Both the position numbers and the translations under genes were made by a program. 64,000 nt of DNA. It comes from Melieria omissa. Taxonomy: Eukaryota; Arthropoda; Insecta; Diptera; Ulidiidae. Shown here in pieces: positions 45,616-57,489 of the stretch. Under the pieces are notes generated by a model, which saw nothing but the letters and a program-made list of their open reading frames with translations, had not been told where the DNA came from and ran no database searches. How positions within the stretch are numbered: the first letter of the stretch is position 1; each line of letters opens with the position of its first letter. The stretch spans positions 42,491,264 through 42,555,263 of the forward strand of contig OZ020269.1 of assembly GCA_963971225.1 (NCBI GenBank), read 5' to 3'.

Positions 45616-46252
45616 CGTCTTCGTTGGCAGCTCGAGGATTCTGTAAAATAAACCACTGAAATCACTGAAACTTCGAATTAGAAGATTAGAATCTTCACGC
45701 AGATTTGGACAACACTTCGCGCTCTTTTGTTTATACAAACAAGAAGAAGACGACTGCAAAATATCACAAATCAGATATGCTTTTAGTGTTCATTGCTTTA
45801 TTGTAGTCACGGGGTTGTCGTCTTGAAGGGCAATCATAAAAAACTGAAATAAAAACATTGTAAAACACTTCGAGACTTGCTTATGAAGTTTTTCAGTAAC
45901 AATGTATTTTTTCAAACAGTTTTCTATAAAAACACCACGACATAAAAACAAAAAAAAAGCAAATTAAAACACATTAGTTTCTAAACAAATAAACATCGAA
46001 CGCAACAGCAACCCGTACCCTGGCGTTTGTATGGCGAATTTCTTGTACGAACCCTAATCAACTCTGGGGCCTGGTTTGACCGAATTTGCGACTCTGGGGC
46101 CTGGTTTGACCGAATTAGCAACCGTGAACCCTTTCAGTTTCGCGTCATGTAGTCATTGGTTATGATTTTTGGGTAGTATTTACGGACTTTGGGTAGTACA
46201 CTTACATATTTTCTTCACAGTATAGAAAATCGCAAGGATTCATCAACTACTA

Positions 46253-46979
46253 CCAGGTATGCGCCTATGAAACCGGTAACGACATCTAGCGGTAAATAGC
46301 CGAATATTTATAAACTTCGGAACCGTACCAAATGTCATGTTTATTTCTTCTGTCATATGTCAACAATATTCAGTTCACAATTTGTCAAGTTTCATCCAAC
46401 AACGCATTGTTTGACGCTCCGGAAAATGTCGGATTACGTGCCTACAAATTACGATTTGCGGACACAGTTAATTTTGTGTTACCATTTGAAGAATAAAACC
46501 TGGTGAAACGGTTAACGGTGAACGTTACCAACAACAATTGGCCGATTTGAACTGTGCTATACGCCAAAAACGCCCAGAATATGAAGCCAGGCAACACAAA
46601 GTGATTTTCCTCGATGACAACGCACCACCACACCGCACTAGAGCCACCAAAGAATTGGTTGCATCGTACAACTGGGAAGCTCTTGCTCATGCGGCTTACT
46701 CACCAGACTTGGCGCCTTCGGATTATCACATGTTCGCATCGATGGGCCACGCATTAACAGAACAGCGCTTCAATTCTGACGCAGAAGCCAAAAAATGGAT
46801 CGATGATTGGTTTCAGGCAAAAGACGAAACATTTTTTTGGCGAGGCATCCATAAATTGCCTGAGAGATGGGAAAAATGTGTAGCTAGCGATGGCCATTAC
46901 TTTGAAGAATAAAATTGTAATCATTTCCTCACAATAAACGTGTTTTTTTCAAAAATAATTACCGGTTTCATAGGCCTGG
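46253..46979 (+). mobile_element. internally deleted mariner element
   Basis: 727 bp, TA at 46251-46252 and 46980-46981. Ends CCAGG(TATGCG)CCTATGAAACC and complement of CCAGGCCTATGAAACCGGTA; the left repeat has 6 extra bases. It sits 92 bp beyond the P element. Confidence 0.88.
46426..46912 (+). pseudogene. mariner transposase, internally deleted
   Basis: Begins MSDYVPTNYDLRTQLILCYH, a mariner N-terminus of about 20 residues. It then drops directly into VNGERYQQQLADLNCAIRQK in another frame. The second catalytic aspartate (VIFLDDNAPPHRTRA) and third (YSPDLAPSDYHMF) are intact, and the C-terminus (WEKCVASDGHYFEE) is complete. About 150-170 residues, including both helix-turn-helix domains and the first aspartate, are gone. 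Confidence 0.9.
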
Positions 46980-47062
46980 TAAATCAAATACTAAGTTTCA
47001 AAACGCATTAAGAATTTGATTTATAAAAAAGTGAAAGAAACAATGTATTCATGTAATTTACA

Positions 47063-47500
47063 TGTTGTGGCGGCACATACTGTACCGCTCGACAATCGAC
47101 GGTGCCAGCGTACATATCAGCATCGGTGCCAGCGTGGCGAATGGCATGCAACGGCATAACGGACCGCAGCTGTGCTACGACGGCAGCGACAGCATAACGG
47201 ACCGCAGCTGTGCCACGACGACAGCATAGCGGTCTACGGCAGCGACGACATAGCGGGCCGCAGCTGTGCCACGACGACAGCAACGGCATAGCGGACCGGC
47301 AGAACGGACCACGGCCGGCTCGCTGCTATAAAAGAAGCGGCCCTGACACCAGCAATCATCAGTCAATCGATCAGTCAGTCAGAGTCAGGACGCGATACCG
47401 GCAGCAGTAAATAGTGTATGTTAAATTGTGAAATAAAAAGTTGTTATTGTTTGAAGTGCAGTGTTTTACTAAAAAGTGCTGGTGGACACTAAATCCACCA
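47063..47500 (+). repeat. solo-like LTR with GC-rich U3 repeats
   Basis: Begins TGTTGTGG; no matching copy or coding region nearby. The U3 has 3-4 imperfect copies of a ~35-bp unit ('gcataacggaccgcagctgt', 'gccacgacgacagca'). A TATA box (gctataaaag, about 47327) and a TCAGTC-type initiator follow 30 bp later, then AATAAA (47432). The 3' end is uncertain; 'tggtgga' and 'tccacca' form a hairpin there. No target duplication identified. Confidence 0.65.
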
Positions 47501-48180
47501 AAATGTTTTTATTATATACTTACTAATAATAATTTGTTTGGTGGCAAAGCAATAATCGCTTAAGTCCTAAGCGATAATCGTTTTTGACCACAGATTTAAT
47601 AATACTTCTTTTTCGATGGACTTCAACGGAAAAATTTATAAAGCTTTGATACAATACTTAATCTTAACCAAAATGTACTATATATAATAGTCGAATTATA
47701 TTAGTAGGTGTGGTTTAGCATGATTTACATATTTGCTGATATTTGCTCAAATAGGGAAAAACTGGCAAGATCTTTTCAACAATATAGTAGCTTAATATTT
47801 GCATATCTAGAATACGCACAAGTTCTCGCCTAATGCAGCCCAATTTATAACTATTTGTCTACTCTAAAAACCCCATTTTGAAGATATTTTTATAAAAAAA
47901 ATAAAGAAAAATATACTACAATTTGTTTTTAAAGGTTTTATGGTAGACGGGTTTTAAAATACCTGAAGTTTAAAATTCCATAACAAAAATTATGTGTTAT
48001 TAAATTTTTTTATTAATATCGCTCGAATATTTCTTTTAGCACTTCAAGAGAACAAACAAGAGTAACCAATTAACAGCAAAAAAACGAAACACGACGAACA
48101 ATATTTTTTATTTATATTTTCTCAAAAATGACACAATTTTGAGCATACTTTAAACCAGTGATAAACAGTGATTGCTTTAA
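47501..48180. other. AT-rich spacer
   Basis: 'agcaataatcgctta' and 'taagcgataatcg' near 47545-47580 form an imperfect inverted pair. No gene seen. Confidence 0.4.
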
Positions 48181-49309
48181 ACCACTGATGGGCACGCTGC
48201 TACTCGAGAGTAGCAGCGACGCACAATGGGGTAAACATGCCAAAAACCCGCGCATTGCCTATTTTATGCTGTAGTATCTATACGGTTAAAGATAAATACC
48301 TCAAATTTGGACATCTGCTTCAGGACTCTTCAGAAATTTTTTCACCATAATTTTATTTGATTTACTGTACCTCGCACCGGCACCCTACAGTCGGCAATTA
48401 GGCGCTTTTAAAATCTTCATTAGTAAAAAACAAAACCAAAGTTAAAGTATTTAAATCGACCCAAACTGACTTATGAATACTCTAGATTATAGCCACGCAC
48501 CCATTTTTTGCCTCCTTTCGTAAAACACCCACAAAAAACACATACATGTAGGGTAATTCGTATTTAAGCAAAAACGGGTTGATACGGCTCATAACGGGTT
48601 AATGGGGAGTACCATGCCCACTTCCCGTATAAGTAACCACAAAAGGGCAGATGACGTTGGTAAGTATATAAATATAATAAATTTTCCCAATTTAACCAAG
48701 TATGCTTATATGGCAACCCTACTTAAAAGTGGGCGTTCCATGCCCATTTTTACGTCAGAGTTTAGTTAGGTCACTCGTAAATTCCACACACAGTTTAATT
48801 GAAATATATTGCCTTTTTCAAGAATCATCCTGCATACCCGCCGAAAAAATTTTTACAAAATATTTTTTTAGCATATTTATTAATTCAGGTGATAAATCAC
48901 ATCTATTTTTACTTTAATTATTAATAATAATAATATAATATAATAATACTATATATATGCATCAAGTGCTATAAACGTACCGACCCATACGCGCGTTAAA
49001 AAGTTTTTAGTTCATATATATTTGTTTTCTTACTAAGAGAAGTGAATACAAGTCCAAAAATCTAACCATTCCGCAGCTTTCCGCAGACAAGTTGGGTATC
49101 ATTTTTTTTATGAAGGTTCCTACTTACCTTCCCTAAAGATTTTCGATTATCCATGATTATCCATAAAAGTTATACACCACGAAAGTAGGACATTTTCTTA
49201 AAACAATCGTTGTTTTTGCCCAAACTTTGGGAACTTATATCCTTACAAGAGAATGTGCCATGGAAAAGAATTATATGTCAAATTAAATGTAGGAATATGC
49301 TTATTATAT

Positions 49310-49660
49310 TGTTACGAATACTAGGTCTAGTGGGCTGTTACGTACCTCTGGATTGTGTGATTTGAAAATAAAACACAGTCAGTTTCTTACACGCAGACAA
49401 TAAAATCAACCAACAGTCACTTTATTATTCACAGTTTACACTTTACTGTTCGTACACTTAAGTGTTTGCTTAATCACTCCGTGTGGCAACTTCACTTGTC
49501 AAAACCAGACAGACTCGCTGCGTCGCATCCGGCTGCGTTTTATACCTGCCAGGCCATCGCGCAGATCGTTCCCGCACATTCCGGAGTGGACTTAAAGTTT
49601 CCATCATTGCCAGGTTGGACTAAAAGTTATTATCGCGGCCGTCGTTGCCAGTTACCATCG
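49310..49660 (-). repeat. 3' LTR of Gypsy copy 2, truncated
   Basis: Matches 54485-54850, then jumps within 'gttgccag' into integrase C-terminal coding sequence, so U3 starts are missing. Confidence 0.9.
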
Positions 49661-52600
49661 CGTTGCTGGCTGGTTGGACTACCTTCAGCTTAGCGCCTCT
49701 ATTGCTGCAACGTTGAATCCGGTATACCACGTCGTTAATCCTAGTCACGACTTCGTACGGTCCTTCCCATGACGCTTGAAGTTTCGGAGACAAACCTTTC
49801 CTCCGCTGCGCGTTGTAGAGCATTACCAAATCGCCTTCTTGGAACCCTGCTGAGTTGGCCCGTAGATCGTATCTGGCTTTCGCCTTATCGCTGACCAGTT
49901 TGGTGCGGTCCCTTATAAACTGGTGAATTTCCTCCAGTTCCGCCCGCTTATTGACCACGTAGTCCGTCTTAGCGCCTCCCGTTGTGCCGACTACTCCGAA
50001 CTTCAAATCAGCGGGTAACCGCAACTCTGTGCCGAACACTGCTCGGGCTGGAGTGAGTGATGTCGTGCCGTGCGGGGCTGACCTATACGCCATCAGGAAC
50101 AGGGGGATATGCGTGTCCCAATCCTTTTGATTCCTGCCTACCACTTTCCGCAGGTATTCCTACAGTGTCCGGTTAAAGCGTTCCACCATGCCGTCGGACT
50201 GTGGGTGCAAAGGAGTGGTACGCGTTTACTTTATCCCCAGCAGCCCACACACTTCCTTGAATACCGCAGACTCGAAATTCCGGCCTTGATCTGAGTGCAA
50301 CTCCAACGGAACTCCAAACCGGGCTACCCAGTTGTAAACCAGCTTTTCCGAGATCGTAGTGGCCTCCTGGTTAGGAATAGGGTACACTTCGGGCCATTTG
50401 CTGAAGTAATCCATTACAACCAGCACATATTTGTTGCCTTGAGTGCTAGTTGGGAATGGGCCGGCGACGTCCATAGCAATCCGCTCGAAGGGCGCTCCCA
50501 CGTTGTACTGCTGCATGCGGCCTCGAGATTTTCTTGTCGGCCCTTTCGTGGCTGAACATCGGTCACAGCTCTTAATCCACTCGGCAACAGACTCCTGACA
50601 TCCTACCCAGTAGAATCGTCTTTTTATTTTGGCGACGGTTTTGGTGATGCCTAGGTGCCCTCCACTGGAGTCGTTATGGTATGCCTCGATGACCTCGTTG
50701 ATTCTGCATTTCGGCACTACCATTAGAGGGTTGCTGGTCCGACCATCCGCGCTCTCCCATTCGCGGTACAGGCATCCTTCCTTCAGCCGCAGACTTTTCC
50801 ACTGTGCCCAGTAAGCCTTAGCGATTGGGCTTTCACCGGCGGGACAAGGCATCGGCATTTCCATGGCTACTGCCCTTGCGATGCTCTATCGTGTAGTCGT
50901 AGCTCTGCAGTCGCTCGATCCACCGCGCCAATTGCCCTTCCGGATCCTTAAAGTTCAGGAGCCATCTCAATGCCGCATGATCTATGCGCAGGCGAAACCT
51001 TTGTCCATACAGATATTTGTGGAAGTGTTTTACGCAGTCCAATACCGCCAGCAGTTCTCTCCGTGTCACACAGTAGTTGCGTTCCGGTTTCGATAGAACC
51101 CTACTGTAGTACGCTATCACTTGCTCCTGGCCGTCTATTATCTGTGATAGCACACCGCCAATACTATTCCCGCTTGCATCTGTATCCAGCACAAACATCT
51201 CCCCAGGCACGGGGAAGGCCAGAATTGGAGCACTGCACAGTTTTTCCTTCAGACGTGCAAAAGCCTGTTCCTGCTCGTTCCACTCGAAAGCTTGGCTCTT
51301 TTTCGTCAGTTTGTGCAGGCTGCTGGCTATGTTCGCGAATCCCGGAACAAATCGGCGGTAGTATGTGCACAGGCCCAGGAAACTGCGGAGTTCGTGTAGA
51401 TTGCGTGTCCGGGGCCACTCCTTCACCGCCGTGATTTTGCCTTCATCCGTATGTACTCCGCGGGCAGAAACCGTATGACCCAGATACTTGACCTCATTTT
51501 GTAACAGCGAGCACTTCTTTGGGTTGAGTTTAAGCCCGGCTTCTCGTATCCGCTCGAATACCCCCTTTTGCTTTCCCAGGTGGTCGTCGAAGTTTTTACC
51601 CATCACGATTATGTCGTCGAGGTACACCAGACACGTCCGCCAATGCAGCCCTTTTAGCACGCGTTCCATTAGCCGCTCGAATGTTGCTGGTGCGTTGCAG
51701 AGTCCAAACGGCATGACGGTGAACTGCCACAAACCATCGCCAACACTGAAAGCCGTTTTCTCCTTGTCCGTGTCTGCAAGCTCTACCTGCCAGTAGCCGC
51801 TGCGTAAGTCGAGTGTGGAGAACCACTGTACCTGACAGTGTGTCCAGGGTGTCATCGATCCGCGGTAGTGGATAGTTCTTCTTGGTCACATCATTGAGCT
51901 TCCGATCGTCCACACAAAACCGGGTATTGCCACCTTTTTTCTTGACTAGCACGACCGGCGAGCACCAGGGGCCCGAAGAAGGCTCTATGACCTTGTCTTT
52001 CCGCATGTTTTCGATCAAATTTGTGACCTCCTCCCTCTTGGCCAGAGGAATTCGTCTTGGCGGTTGGCGAATCGGTTTTGCACTTCCGGTGTCGATGTTG
52101 TGCTTCACTATGGCTGTTCTTCCGCCTGCTTCTGCCGCAAATATTGACCCATAGTGCTGCCTTCTGTTTCTGCTTGGCCGTCAACTCGCTGCTCCACTGG
52201 TTCTCCTGCGGTATGGCGTCCATGTTAAAACCGCTCTTCTTATTACCTCCAGGCGGGCTACTCTCGCAATTGACTACTGCTACAGCTTCCTTACACTCGC
52301 CAATTACCTCATCTTTCCCGACATATCTGGGTGCATTCAGGGGGTTCAGTATTCTGACTGGTATTCTGCCATTTTTAGGTTCCACTAATGTACGTCCGAT
52401 GATGATGTTTTCGTGTCCTTGTTTCGGTGCTTCTACAACCCACAGCCGACTCGTCCCATCGTCCTCGTCCACCTTTGCCCACACAATCGCCTCGGAATTC
52501 GCTGGTATCCTCCTGTGTTGACACGATACAACCTTCCTTACCGCCACGCTTCGCTCATAGCCGGTGTGCAGCGGGAATTCAACGTTGGCATATCTCAGTA

Positions 52601-52865
52601 CATTTTCCTTCAGGTCCAGCGTAAAACCGTGCCTAATCATTATATCCGCGACGATGAACTCATGTTCCAGGCTGCTGGTGCCGATAGCAATCGTTTTTGT
52701 AACTTTGCCTCTTACCGGCGCGCGCTCGCCAGTCGCAGTCCGCAGCTGTATGCCATGCAGCGGTTCCCAGTTCTTCAGCAGCTTCCTTTTTATGATCGAA
52801 TATGACGCTCCAGTATCCAGTGTCAACACGAACAACTTTCCATATATCCTTCCTTCAATTGTCAA
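49661..52865 (-). pseudogene. Gypsy copy 2 pol
   Basis: Order: protease LFVLTLDTGASYSIIK (near 52830), RT, RNase H, integrase. RT active site [15 protein letters not shown] is intact, unlike copy 1. The RT-RNase H joint that copy 1 lost is present (LHELRSFLGLCTYYRRFVPGFA, APILAFPV, FVLDTDASGNSIGGVLSQ). Frameshifts near 52160 (small deletion after KQKQKA) and 51835. About 150 bp is deleted between the RNase H end (GNADALSRR) and integrase (GESPIAKAYW). Integrase zinc finger (GGHLGITKT...SCDRCSATK), MDVAGPF and LHSDQGRNFESAV are preserved; a TAA follows GLLGIK at 50226. The C-terminus ends in the deletion into the LTR. Confidence 0.93.
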
Positions 52866-52954
52866 GTTGCTGGGCTGTCGTTTCAGCTGTGAGACAAGGA
52901 CGGTGGGGCGGCAGATTGTGGGGATCAGCTCACGCCCCTTTGGGCTGACCCGTT

Positions 52955-54411
52955 TTAGTTTAACGACTCGCCGTCCTCAGCCCTGCGCTTGTTGGCTGGG
53001 CCTCGATTGTCAGTATTCCTCGCTTCAGGCGATTGCGATCGAGAACGGGAACGCCTCTTTCGTTGGCGGCAGTCTCGTGATATGTGGCCCTGCTTGCCAC
53101 ATACCCAGCAAACAACTTTAGAGGACACCACCCGTGGCCTGCCCGGTCTCTCAGAGGTTATGGCCTGGATCGGAATGTCGTTGTCCGCCTGAATCTGGCG
53201 TACCCTTGCATGTGCATACCGAGTGTTCCCAATCCATGCCGCTTCATATGTCATCGCGCTGGTCACCGTTTCCTTAAATGTTGGCTTGCCCATCATCAAC
53301 GCAATGCGACGTGTTTCTGGATCATGAAGACCTTCAATAAACGACTCAATCTTCATCCTCTCGAGATCATCAGCACCGAATTTTGGGTAGCACGACTGTA
53401 CGAGCCGCTCAATGTCTGCTGCATATGTCTGCAGCGCCTCGTTGGCTCTTTGCTTGCGGTTCTTCAGCTCACAGTAGTACAGCGTTCTGTTGTGCTCGTC
53501 GCTGTATTTGGCTGCCAGCGCCCTTATGACGGTCTCGTACTCACTTCGTAAACATTCTGGAACTGATTTTATGACCTCAGCCGCAGCACCTTTAAGAGCC
53601 AGCGCCAATCTCCGAACTTTCCTTACATCGGTCCACTGATTTTCCAGAGCAGCCAGGTCGAATTGTAGCTTGAATGTGTCGAACGGCGTAGTCCCATCAT
53701 AACTAGGTACTTCTGCTCGGGGGGCAACACTTTCCGGAGCCGCTCGTCCATTTTTCTTTTCATCGAGTCTTCCAGACTATCTCGTTTGTTCAGGGAATCA
53801 TCTAGGTCATCGACTCGTTTATCCAAGTGCTCTACCCGCGTCTCCAGGTGCTCGACTTTCCCATTAATCCTGTCTGAGATTTCCTCGACTTTCTGCTCCA
53901 AGCGCGCAGAATTTTCCTGAAGCTTGACCTCCATTCGCTCCGCCACTTGCGCCGATATTTCCTGGGTCGCCGTTTCCATTTTCGCTGCCATTTCTCGAGT
54001 TGCAGTCTCGACTTTTGCCGAAATTTCGAGATTCGTAGTTTCCAGCTTCGCTTACATTTGTGCCGCCATTCCGCGATTTTCATTTTCCATTTTGGCTGCC
54101 ATTTCCCGGTTGGAAGTCTCGAACATGCCTTTAAATGCAACCATTAGCTGGCTCATGTCCAATGCTTGTAGTGGCGCGGCCGCTGCGGCCGTACTGTGCG
54201 GCGACGCAGCAGCAGCAGGCGATTCCTCCACCTTGGCCGACGCCTCTAGCTCCTGCGTTCCGAACTCGAGCGCAGCCCAATCGATGCCTCGTGCCTCACA
54301 CGCCTCTCGCAAGCGCAGCTGCAACTCCACCTTTCCGCCAGCAGTCGGCAAATTCCAGGCAGCCAGCTCCTTCTTCAGCTGGTCTACCTTCAACAGCTGA
54401 AGTTTAACCAT
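52955..54411 (-). pseudogene. Gypsy copy 2 gag
   Basis: Starts at 54411 (MVKLQLLKVDQLKKELAAWN), SAP-like as in copy 1. A TAA after MAAQM (about 54054) interrupts a stretch that is longer than in copy 1 through extra 'REMAAKME'-type repeats. The coiled coil continues, with fewer 11-residue units. Frameshift near 53690-53620. Capsid-like region LALALKGAAAEVIKSVPE through FIEGLHDPETR and TYEAAWIGNTRYAHARVRQI leads without break into the zinc knuckle CWVCGKQGHISRDC and ends at 52955, showing the true gag ending that copy 1 has lost. Confidence 0.93.
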
Positions 54412-54484
54412 GTCCGTGCTTTTATAATTTTATTTATTTATTTGTTTACTTTCAATTTTCCACAATCCCACTTCTGACACCAAA

Positions 54485-54932
54485 TGTTACGAATACTAGG
54501 TCTAGTGGGCTGTTACGTATCTCTGGATTGTGTAATTTGAAAATAAAACACATTCAGTTTCTTACACGCAGACAATAAAATCAACCAACAGTCACTTTAT
54601 TATTCACAGTTTACACTTTACTGTTCGTACACTTAAGTGTTTGCTTAATCACTCCGTGTGGCAACTTCACTTGTCAAAACCAGACTGACTCGCTGCGCCG
54701 CATCCGGCTGCCTTTTATACCTGCCAGGCCATCGCGCAGATCGTTCCCGCACATTCCGGAGTGGACTAAAAGTTTCCATCATTGCCAGGTTGGACTAAAA
54801 GTTATTATCGCGGCCGTCGTTGCCAGATTGGACTAAAAGTTACCATCGCGGCCGTCGTTGCCAGATTGGATTATAGCACGGCACATAGCGGCAGGGTTGC
54901 TTTGCACAGCGACAGACTGTCTTATCGTTACA
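54485..54932 (-). repeat. 5' LTR of Gypsy copy 2
   Basis: 448 bp, TGTTACGA...TTACA on the plus strand. TATA box as 'cttttata' near 54712. 'gttgccagattggactaaaa' plus following bases forms a ~38-bp unit repeated two to three times (54783-54870). Confidence 0.95.
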
Positions 54933-55214
54933 ATATGTACCAAAAATTATTTGATCATATTTAAAAATAACGATTTAATTGACATTTCAGCATCACCATC
55001 AAAAAAGTTGCATCGACAAAATGAAATTGAGTATAAAAACACCCAACTTTGAACGGCTATACAGCAGCCAGTTTCGGTCCAATTTACATGCAAAAAGCAT
55101 TTTCTGACTGCTACATGCATGTAGATTACGAAAAATAAAAAAAAAGTTAGGCCCGTAACTTTAAGATTAGCCGTAATGCGCGGGTTTTCGGCATGTTTAC
55201 CCCATTGTGCGACG

Positions 55215-55928
55215 CCTACTCGCGTATACGAATACAAAGCAGCGAAGTTCCGAGCGCAGCTTCAGTGTCGTCAGAGACAATAAAGACTTTACACTTCGAG
55301 TTGTTCTCACTTATACAGACTCATTTCTTGCTGTCTAATAAATCCCCGCTGTCACATAAATCCCCGAGCCAATAGACACATTTCGTGGTGTGTACATGAG
55401 TACCCGAAAAATTTAATGTAGTACGTATCATAGAAGCGTTTCTACATACGACATTGCTTTACTGGTGCTGCCAAATAAACTTCCTACCATACTTCATGGT
55501 GAACATAATTTGAATTATTATCGTTTGTTTATTATGCAGCAGACTTCGCAGAGGACACCGAGAATTTAAAAATAAAATAAAAACCAATTTGACTTATATA
55601 TTAACTAAACAAATCCGATTTCGGTACTTTGGACAATTCTACTTAGACCAAGAGGAAGTAAATAACAGATTGAATGGTTGAACTGGTGGATGGAATAGTT
55701 TAGTATGGTTTGTCACGGGTGCTCTGAAATATAGAAGACTAATTGTGAATGAATATAGTTAAGCTAAGAATAAGTAAATAAAAAATAATGTATGTATGTC
55801 AATGTTGTATATCCTTTGTTTATAAATTTTAGTTCATATACATAACTATATTATAAGAAATTGTATGAATTGTTCTATAATTATAAGAGAAATGAAAATT
55901 AATAAAGGATTTATCTATCTTATCTATC

Positions 55929-55961
<33 letters not shown>

Positions 55962-56227
55962 ATATTAACTTAAAGAGGTGATTTTTGCAAGCGTAAGTAT
56001 ATTCATTATGTCATTGTGTGCACATTTTGTATCTTTTGTTTTCATGCTATTGTTTTAAAAATATGAATTTTTGATTTTCTGTTTATTGGTGAAAGCAATT
56101 TTTTCACATTTTGTATCTTTTGTTTCATCTTATTGTTTAATGAAAATGAATTTTTGATTTATGTTTATTGGTTCAATCTTTATGTGATTTATATGTTCCT
56201 TATGTTTTACAAAATATAGTAATGAGT
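55215..56227. other. spacer with repeat Z and a microsatellite
   Basis: 55215-55275 continues repeat Z. No gene. (ATCT)n at 55911-55965. Confidence 0.45.
55911..55965. repeat. (ATCT)n microsatellite
   Basis: About 12 near-perfect tetranucleotide units. Confidence 0.97.
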
Positions 56228-56335
56228 GAAATATGCCTACAGGGGAACCGAGCTCCCAAAAAAAAATCGGTAACGCGCCTATTTTGCATACCTCTATGGT
56301 GGTGGGGAAAATGCAAAGATATTTATATAGATATA
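56228..56335 (-). repeat. P-element subterminal fragment
   Basis: On the minus strand 'gcattttccccaccaccat', 'aggtatgcaaaa' and 'gcgcgttaccgattttt' match 39360-39420 and 35406-35450 of the P elements. Confidence 0.75.
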
Positions 56336-57249
56336 TCTATTACGTGTAATAAATTTGTATTATAAATGAATAAAGCATATTGTGATGTACATTAGTTACT
56401 TGCAATAAGAGGAATCTTAAAATATTTGTCGTTTGGATTGTATACATTTTCAAAACAAAAAATTACAATATATCAAAACTTAGCACAATATTTCTCAATT
56501 TTTTGTTTTTCGAAATTACCCCCGGGCGGCATCAGGTTGACGATAAAATATTAAATCCAACAGCTGATATTTTTTCACCACAACTTTTGCCAATTGGCAG
56601 TACAAAATTTCTATGCAAAAGGGAGGCAGAATAATGCAAAAATATAACAATATAAACGAACCAAAACAATTTTGATTACTGGCAAACTCTTCGACATCAC
56701 ATTTAGATTATAGAATGAACACATATTCTTGTTCCGGCAGCGATTTTACTGTAAATCATTATTATTCATTATTCAAGCAAAAAACAGCTGATTGGGTTTC
56801 ACCACGAATTGTAAACGCATTGCAGAATTGAAACTTGTATGAAAAATAGCCAAAAAGCAATGCAAAATAATAGGAAACTTGAATGAGCTATAAGCAATAT
56901 TATGATCGCGCTTTTCTTAGTTATGAATAATTTATTGATTAATATAGAGTAAGATACTTCCGATTGCTTTTTTATTGGAAAACTTATTATCATTTTCCGG
57001 CAGAAAAATAAGTCCGCGAGCTGCTCCGGACAATAGATAAATCTGGACATCTGTATGATGAGTTATCTGTGGTACTACCACAGGCGTCCAAGGAAAAAAT
57101 GTGTCAAAAAGTTCGACAGATTTGGCCTCCTCCAGCTTTTTGGCCTCTAATGTCACTCACACAAACACCGCTTCACACGCATTGTGCTCTGATTTGAGAT
57201 ACAGAAATATGTGATTTTTAGTCAAAACGGCGCTTGTCTGTTTTCATAC
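56336..57249. other. AT-rich spacer
   Basis: A minus-strand frame 57156-56932 (MTLEAKKLEEAKSVELFDTF...) has no recognisable motif. Its segment 'ctggacatctgtatgatgag' recurs at 61303, so it belongs to a repeat. Confidence 0.4.
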
Positions 57250-57352
57250 CTTTTAAGCAGCCAGTCGGGATTGAGTGTTGATGGTCAAACGCGTAAGCGG
57301 GAGTGTCTCGGACGACAAGTTCGCGGTTCGATCCTTACTGTAGCTGCTAAGA
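57250..57352 (+). repeat. degenerate tRNA-like sequence
   Basis: GCAGCCA...TAGCTGC could pair as an acceptor stem and GGTTCGATCC fits a B box, but the T stem does not pair and no anticodon arm is convincing. Confidence 0.3.
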
Positions 57353-57489
57353 TTTTGATGGATTTTTTTAATAATATCTTTTTTTTACGACCCGTGAGAA
57401 CAATATAAATGAAAAATTTATTTGGTTTCTAGATCTCTTCATTAGTAAATTATTTGGTTTTGGAGGCACATATAATTGTTCGCAAGTTG

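Larger units (their letters stand above)
38763..46158 (-). mobile_element. 7.4-kb P-superfamily element
   Basis: The left end CAGTGACTACGTGACGCGAA (38763) and right end, complement of CAATGACTACATGACGCGAA (46158), are flanked by the same 8 bp, GTTATGAT (38755-38762 and 46159-46166). Eight-bp duplication is the P-element rule. The element carries a two-exon THAP transposase on the minus strand (42224-45615), and about 2.7 kb of later insertions between the left end and the gene (39430-42115). Left subterminal (38763-39140) and right subterminal (45808-46158) sequences match the two halves of the MITE at 38047-38745. Confidence 0.9.
49310..54932 (-). mobile_element. Gypsy (Ty3-type) LTR retrotransposon, copy 2
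   Basis: Minus-strand sister of copy 1. Flanked by ATAT on both sides (49306-49309 and 54933-54936), the 4-bp duplication expected for Gypsy integrases. The 5' LTR is complete. The 3' LTR lacks its first ~110 bp, and the deletion also removes the end of pol. No envelope gene. Confidence 0.95.
48223..55209. mobile_element. Transib element (non-autonomous) hosting Gypsy copy 2
   Basis: Ends CACAATGGGGTAAACATGCC and complement, flanked by the 5-bp GC-rich duplication CGACG (48218-48222 and 55210-55214). CACAATG termini and CGNCG-type 5-bp duplications are the signature of Transib. Without the Gypsy insertion it is about 1.36 kb and I find no transposase core. The inverted similarity extends about 40 bp (to 'cccgcgcatt'). 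Confidence 0.85.

Noticed and set aside
47008..47366. alanine/arginine-rich coding frames
   Set aside because: Produced by the GC-rich tandem repeats of the LTR U3; frames on both strands are equally open.
48223..49309. Transib transposase gene
   Set aside because: No RAG1-core-like motif or long frame found in either part outside the Gypsy insertion.
52057..54407. several plus-strand frames over Gypsy copy 2
   Set aside because: All are antisense to gag/pol with clear motifs.
57250..57352. tRNA-Ser gene
   Set aside because: Only acceptor-like ends and a B box; no cloverleaf.
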